Positions 58,850 through 64,000 of a stretch of DNA of 64,000 nt are shown here, piece after piece (positions within the stretch are counted from its first letter, which is position 1; every line of letters begins with the position of its first letter). This DNA is from Taxawa tesnikishii (nom. ined.) (taxonomy: Eukaryota; Ascomycota; Dothideomycetes; Dothideales), in the NCBI GenBank assembly GCA_030247885.1, contig JAPDRO010000031.1, forward strand, positions 16,122-80,121. The letters are read 5' to 3'. The position numbers and the translations under genes were made by a program. The notes under the pieces were generated by a model. It worked only from the letters and a program-made list of their open reading frames with translations. It did no database searches and was not told the origin of the DNA.

Positions 58850-59623
58850 TTAGTGTAGCTCTAAAGCGTCTTTAACGTAAGAACAAGTTAAAACTACGAA
58901 AACTTGAGCTTGAATAAATGCAATAGCTAACTCTAATCCAGAGAATGCTATAATAAATGCTAAAGGTATTAAACCTAAGAAGAAGAATAATACACCACTA
59001 GTCATAATATTGTATGTAAATCCACTTAAAATAGATAATAACATGTGACCTGATAGTATATTAGCTGCAAGTCTTAATCCTAATGATACATTACGTGCAA
59101 GATATGAGATAAATTCTATAAGAACTAATAGTGGTAATAATGCTAATGGACAACCTGCAGGTACAAATAAAGAAAAGAATTCTAATCCGTGTTTATTTAG
59201 ACCTAAAAGTGTTGCACCTAAAACTACAGTAAAACTTAGTGAAAATGTAAGTACAAAATGACTAGTTGAAGCAAAACTATAAGGAACCATACCTATTAAA
59301 TTGCTAATTAATATAAACACAAATAATGAATACATAAGAGGAAAATACACTTGACCGCTTTTGGCATTTATTTGATTTACAACAATACTGTGCACAGTAG
59401 CGTATATTGTTTCTTGGCTTATTGATCAACTATTCGATACAACTTTGTTATTGTTAGTTGCTAATAAATTTAACATTAGAATTAAGTATCCTGCTATTGT
59501 TATATATAAACCAGTATTAGTTAAAGAGATTGATAAATTACCTAGTATAGGTGCGTCTAAACTTAATAAATTTCTAATTTCAAATTGATCTAGTGGGCTT
59601 GTTATATTTATAAATGAGTTCAT
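58850..59623 (-). CDS. atp6: ATP synthase subunit 6 (copy 2)
   Basis: Same 257-residue protein as 7286-8059. Confidence 0.97.
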
Positions 59624-59706
59624 TATATTTATATTTTAAGTATGTATTTAAATAACAATAGAGTAAAACCTGTATATATATTTTTCTAGTCTTTTACTTT
59701 AAAAAA

Positions 59707-59853
59707 TTAAAGTTTACTGATAAATACTCTTGTAGAGAATAAACGAACAAATCTAGGTAATACATATTTTGAAAATATATATATTAAAGATATAAGTACT
59801 AAAAATGCGAATGTAACTTCGTTAACAAAATAAAATGGTACTAATTGAGGCAT
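59707..59853 (-). CDS. atp8: ATP synthase subunit 8 (copy 2)
   Basis: Same 48-residue protein as 7056-7202. Confidence 0.95.
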   Translation of the reverse strand: MPQLVPFYFVNEVTFAFLVLISLIYIFSKYVLPRFVRLFSTRVFISKL

Positions 59854-59996
59854 CTGATTATATATGTATAATTGTCATAATAATTTATATGACTATATCT
59901 AATAAAAGATTTGGGTTTAAAGGTAAAAGTAGTTATCTATTTTTATATAAGCTAAAAATGTTTTTTGTAAATATTAGTAAAGATATAATATTTTAT

Positions 59997-60069
59997 AGGG
60001 ATACGGAGGAATTGAACCTCTTATTTTCGATCTGCAATCAAAACGTAAAACCATTTACAACAATATCCC
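59997..60069 (-). tRNA. trnC: tRNA-Cys(GCA) (copy 2)
   Basis: Same as 6840-6912. Confidence 0.92.
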
Positions 60070-60387
60070 CTTAAATTAGCTAAAAGTAAAAAAGCATATG
60101 TAACTATTACATACATATAGCTAATAAATAATTTTAATATTTATAATATATTCCTACCTAAGTAATTATTACAAAAGTAACTAAATTATTTTAATTTGAA
60201 CGTTTTTAGAAAAACGCTGAAATTATTAAATTTTATTTATTCATAAATAAGTATTTATTAATAATAAATATAAGTATTTACTTATATATAACTATTTACT
60301 AATAATACACATATAATAAATATTTTTTATATTATTAAAATTACATGTTTTTACTAGATATCTATAATAAATATAAAGATTATAATA

Positions 60388-61194
60388 TTAAGAACCTCAG
60401 TAGTAAACAGATAAAAATAAGAATAATCATACTACATCTACAAAATGTCAGTATAATATTCCAGCTTCTAATCCCAAGTGATGATTTTCAGTTAAGTGAT
60501 AGGCTAGAAGACGTCAGAAACCTACACCTAAGAATATTGTTCCTACAATAACATGTATACCGTGAAAACCTGTTCCAAAATAAAAACATGATCCAAATGC
60601 ACCATCTGATAAAGTAAATGAAGAAACTGAATATTCTACCCTTGGAAAGCAGTAAATATTAGAGCTAAAATTATAGTAAATATTGCACCATATAAAGCAC
60701 CATTTCTATTTCCTTGTATTAAAGAATGGTGTGAATAAGTTATTGTTACACCAGAAGCTAATAATAATACTGTATTTAATAAAGGTAATTCAAAAGCATT
60801 AATTGCTTCTATACCCATTGGAGGTCATTGTGCACCTAATTCAACAGTTGGTGATAAAGCACTGTGGAAATAAGCTCAAAAAATAGCTAAAAAAGAAAGC
60901 TTCAGATACTATAAATAAAGCTACTCCCATATTTAAACCTCTTTGTACAGCTAAAGTGTGGTTACCTAAATATGTACCTTCTGATATTACATCTCTAAAT
61001 CAGAAAAACATACTTGAAAGTAATAAAATAAAGGCACAAGGTAATCAATATTCTGCATTTACAAAGCCATGCATTGTTAATACACCTGAAGTAGTAAGAG
61101 TTAGTAAGCTAATACAAGTGAAAAGTGGTCAAGGAGATGGAGAGACCAAATGAAAAGGATGACCCTGGAAATTACTTCTCTGTAAATTAGACAT
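60388..61194 (-). CDS. cox3: cytochrome c oxidase subunit 3 (copy 2)
   Basis: As 5714-6521, with the same surplus T before LAIFWAYF and in addition one G fewer in FQGVEYS (60639-60641), which breaks the frame a second time. The left copy is intact there, so this is most likely an error. Confidence 0.95.
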
Positions 61195-61291
61195 AATTAA
61201 GATAAAATATAACATAATACAATAAGAAATTTCTACTAAGAACTTAGCAAAGCCTACAAACATAGCTAGCATAACATTATAATATTTTTTT

Positions 61292-61363
61292 TGATTCCTC
61301 CAAGACTCGAACTTGAATAACATCCTTATCAAGAACACACTTTACCGGTTAAGTTAAAGAACC
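61292..61363 (-). tRNA. trnI: tRNA-Ile(GAU) (copy 2)
   Basis: Same as 5546-5617. Confidence 0.9.
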
Positions 61364-61393
61364 TTTGTATAACCTAAATAATAATTATACAAA

Positions 61394-61465
61394 CAAGAGC
61401 ACTCAGACTTGAACTGAGAATTTGAAGTTTGAAGCTTCCTATTTTGCCAATTAAACTATACTCTT
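61394..61465 (-). tRNA. trnW: tRNA-Trp(UCA) (copy 2)
   Basis: Same as 5444-5515. Confidence 0.94.
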
Positions 61466-61517
61466 TTTTTTTATTACAATACATTACTAATAATTAAAAA
61501 AATAAAAAAATGAAATA

Positions 61518-62210
61518 TTATTCTTTTATGTCAAGACCAGGTATGTTGTTGGCCATATGAGTAAATAAATCATGTACGTGATTTTCATGATCCTTATTTA
61601 AAAGATCTCAAATATGAGGATAAGGAATTTTGTCTGTAGACTCAACCCCTAAATTCCTAAGGCTAGATGTATCAGTAAGCATAGGATATTTTTAAAATAA
61701 TACAGGTAATCAATAAGGTTATTAGTACTATTAATATCCATGAATTGAAATGCTGGTATTAATTGATTTAAAGGGATAAAACCTTTATAATGAAAGATAT
61801 TATAGTCACCTAATAAAGGGGCGTAAGAGTAAAATTGAAAAAAGCTATTTTACTAGCTTTCATAGCAATTACAAAAACAGCAAAGTTACCCCTTCGTAAT
61901 CAACGGTATGCAATATTGTATCATACAATTGATCCATAATGCTGTTGAAATCAGAATTAACCAGGCTCTTAATTTCAACAAAGACATGCGGAACTAATTG
62001 CTCACCGTCTACACGCTCAATAGCGAAATCCGGTCTTCGTCTAGAGAAATGTTGAATTTGCTCTGGAGTACTACTGAAACCACCGCTAGGTGGAAAATAA
62101 TGGCTTAACATAGTACTTGTAGCTGAACCCGTTCTATGTTCCATTGTATTATTTCCTTCGTGAATTCTTTTTAAAGCTAAGTTTATTGATTTAATAGATA
62201 AATACTTCAT
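61518..62210 (-). CDS. PD-(D/E)XK nuclease-like protein (copy 2)
   Basis: Same first 113 residues with RRPDFAIE and VFVEIKS as 4697-5390 and the same two breaks; one A fewer in a later run (near the YYFKKYP stretch). Confidence 0.6.
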
Positions 62211-62365
62211 GTCTAATTATATGTATAATTGTCATAATAATTTATATGACTATATCTAATAAAAGATTTGGGTTTAAAGGTAAAAGTAGTTATCTATTTT
62301 ATGCTATGCTAAATTTCCTTTTAAATTTATTTTACAATACAGATAGTAAACTGTTAAGTTTTCTA

Positions 62366-62446
62366 CGGAAAAGGATGGAATTGAACCATCAGGTGTTAAA
62401 ACACAATATTTAGCAAATATCTTACCCTACCAATAGCAACTTTTCC
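62366..62446 (-). tRNA. trnS: tRNA-Ser(GCU) (copy 2)
   Basis: Same as 4461-4541. Confidence 0.93.
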
Positions 62447-62538
62447 TTTTAATGCAGTATATAATTAAGTAATATATAACATTAACAAAAGAGATGTCGC
62501 TTTTGCGTTTGAATAATATGAAAGTTATATATATAAAC

Positions 62539-62611
62539 CGAGTTAGACCGGCCTCGACCCGATATTTTCTTTCTCGACAAGAAAGTGCTCTACCAATTGA
62601 GCTACTAACTC
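62539..62611 (-). tRNA. trnD: tRNA-Asp(GUC) (copy 2)
   Basis: Same as 4294-4366. Confidence 0.92.
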
Positions 62612-62619
62612 CTTTAATA

Positions 62620-62690
62620 TACGGCCAACCGAATTCGAATCGGTACACATCGTTTGGAAGACGAACGGTCTACCATTAACCTATAGCCGT
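62620..62690 (-). tRNA. trnG: tRNA-Gly(UCC) (copy 2)
   Basis: Same as 4215-4285. Confidence 0.94.
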
Positions 62691-63011
62691 AGTAATATAT
62701 ACTATTAGATTGTTAATAACATTTTTGTAAAACATTTAAAATCCAATACTAATATATATATTATCATTTATAAACATACTAAAAAATATAATGCACATGT
62801 ATAAATTACATATACAAATTATTAAAAATTACATATACAGCGTCTATTGTATACTATTATTGGTTTTTAACGCAAAAGCGACATTACTTTTATCAGCATA
62901 TTTATATAATTACTAAGATTAATTTAATTTTAAACCATTTACTAATATAAACATTATTGTTTTTTTTATTTGTTGTATTTTAATACTAGTATAGACCTAA
63001 TATTTCAGAGT

Positions 63012-63082
63012 AAACGCGTACAAGAGTCGAACTTGTATTTTTGTGTCCGTAGCACAACACTCTACCATTAAGTTAACACGTT
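63012..63082 (-). tRNA. trnR: tRNA-Arg(ACG) (copy 2)
   Basis: Same as 3822-3892. Confidence 0.93.
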
Positions 63083-63125
63083 GGCTCTCAAAACCCTAGA
63101 TTTTTATAGTGTATACATAATACTA

Positions 63126-63416
<291 letters not shown>

Positions 63417-63551
63417 TTATATTTTTTAACCCCAAAAAAAGCGCTATATGTATAATTACAAAGATATAATGTAAAAAAAGCCTGTATACTACAAAGTTTA
63501 TATACTTTCTTTTTACTTAAAGTTTTTTTAAGGTAAAAAAAGAGATATATA

Positions 63552-63623
63552 TAAGAGCTATGAGATTTGAACTCATATTACAGTGATTAAAAGTCACATA
63601 CTTTACCATTAAGTTAAGCTCTC
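63552..63623 (-). tRNA. trnK: tRNA-Lys(UUU) (copy 2)
   Basis: Same as 3283-3354. Confidence 0.95.
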
Positions 63624-63833
63624 TTTAATTAATAAATTATAACGTTATAATTTGTTGACATAAATGCATAACATTACTATAATATTTTTTCAATATGGAC
63701 TTTTTTTATTTTTTATTTATTTTGCTTTGTAAAGGTGTCGCTTCTGCGTTTAAAGGCATGAGGTTAAAGAAAACTGTTTAAACATAAAACCATTAAGCTA
63801 ACATGTGCAATATTTTATACAAAACATAAAAAA

Positions 63834-63915
63834 TATCCAAGAAACGACTTGAACGTTTACGACCTTAGTCAGCGAATCTTAAGTTCGCCCTGTCTACCAA
63901 TTCCAGCACTCGGAT
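63834..63915 (-). tRNA. trnL: tRNA-Leu(UAA) (copy 2)
   Basis: Same as 2989-3070. Confidence 0.95.
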
Positions 63916-64000
63916 TAAAATATAACTTCAACTCTTTTAATTTAGGTTCCATTACATTACTAATGTAATTTTTGACTTTTTTTAGCCAATTTTTCAACTA

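Overview
The window is mitochondrial DNA of a filamentous ascomycete (Pezizomycotina). The evidence is the fungal gene set (cob, cox1-3, nad1-6, nad4L, atp6/8/9, rps3, rns, rnl, rnpB), in-frame TGA read as Trp (code 4), strong A+T bias, and the transcription-order tRNA block E-A-F-L-Q-H-M that is typical of the group. I cannot name a genus.

Layout: it is a head-to-head inverted duplication around a run of exactly 500 N (33104-33603). Left copy (1-33103), in order: nad4, atp9, cox3, atp8, atp6, rnpB, rps3, nad6, nad1 with many tRNAs on +; cox1, the E-A-F-L-Q-H-M tRNA block, nad5, nad4L, cox2, Asn/Tyr tRNAs and rns on -; then cob-trnV-nad2-nad3-trnS-trnP-rnl on +, with rnl cut at the gap. Right copy (33604-64000) is the reverse complement, starting at the same rnl base and running back to trnL(UAA) at the window edge. 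Paired coordinates add up to about 66904-66909 over most of the window. It looks like two contigs of one mitochondrial genome joined by a scaffolder, not one natural molecule.

The two copies are not simple duplicates. Spacers are almost base-identical, yet blocks inside genes differ sharply: about 84 nt of cob with 10 amino-acid changes, several rnl segments that do not align, and small clusters in rns, nad1 and cox1. This is the reverse of normal drift and suggests two haplotypes that exchanged short gene tracts, as intron homing with co-conversion or recombination would leave. No intact intron is visible.

Functionally the genes supply respiratory complexes I, III and IV, ATP synthase, ribosomal RNAs, Rps3, tRNAs and an RNase P RNA. 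Most protein genes contain one-base breaks in homopolymers. Two of these differ between the copies, so most are probably base-calling errors.

Accessory DNA includes decayed GIY-YIG homing-endonuclease pieces, displaced copies of trnV plus the nad2 start, a displaced cox2 tail behind cox1, an unusual PD-(D/E)XK nuclease-like gene behind copied nad4/atp8 leaders, unidentified ORF remnants, and a dispersed family of short GCG-rich elements. Thr tRNA, a second Met tRNA and the rnl 3' end are not seen; they would lie in the gap or outside the window.
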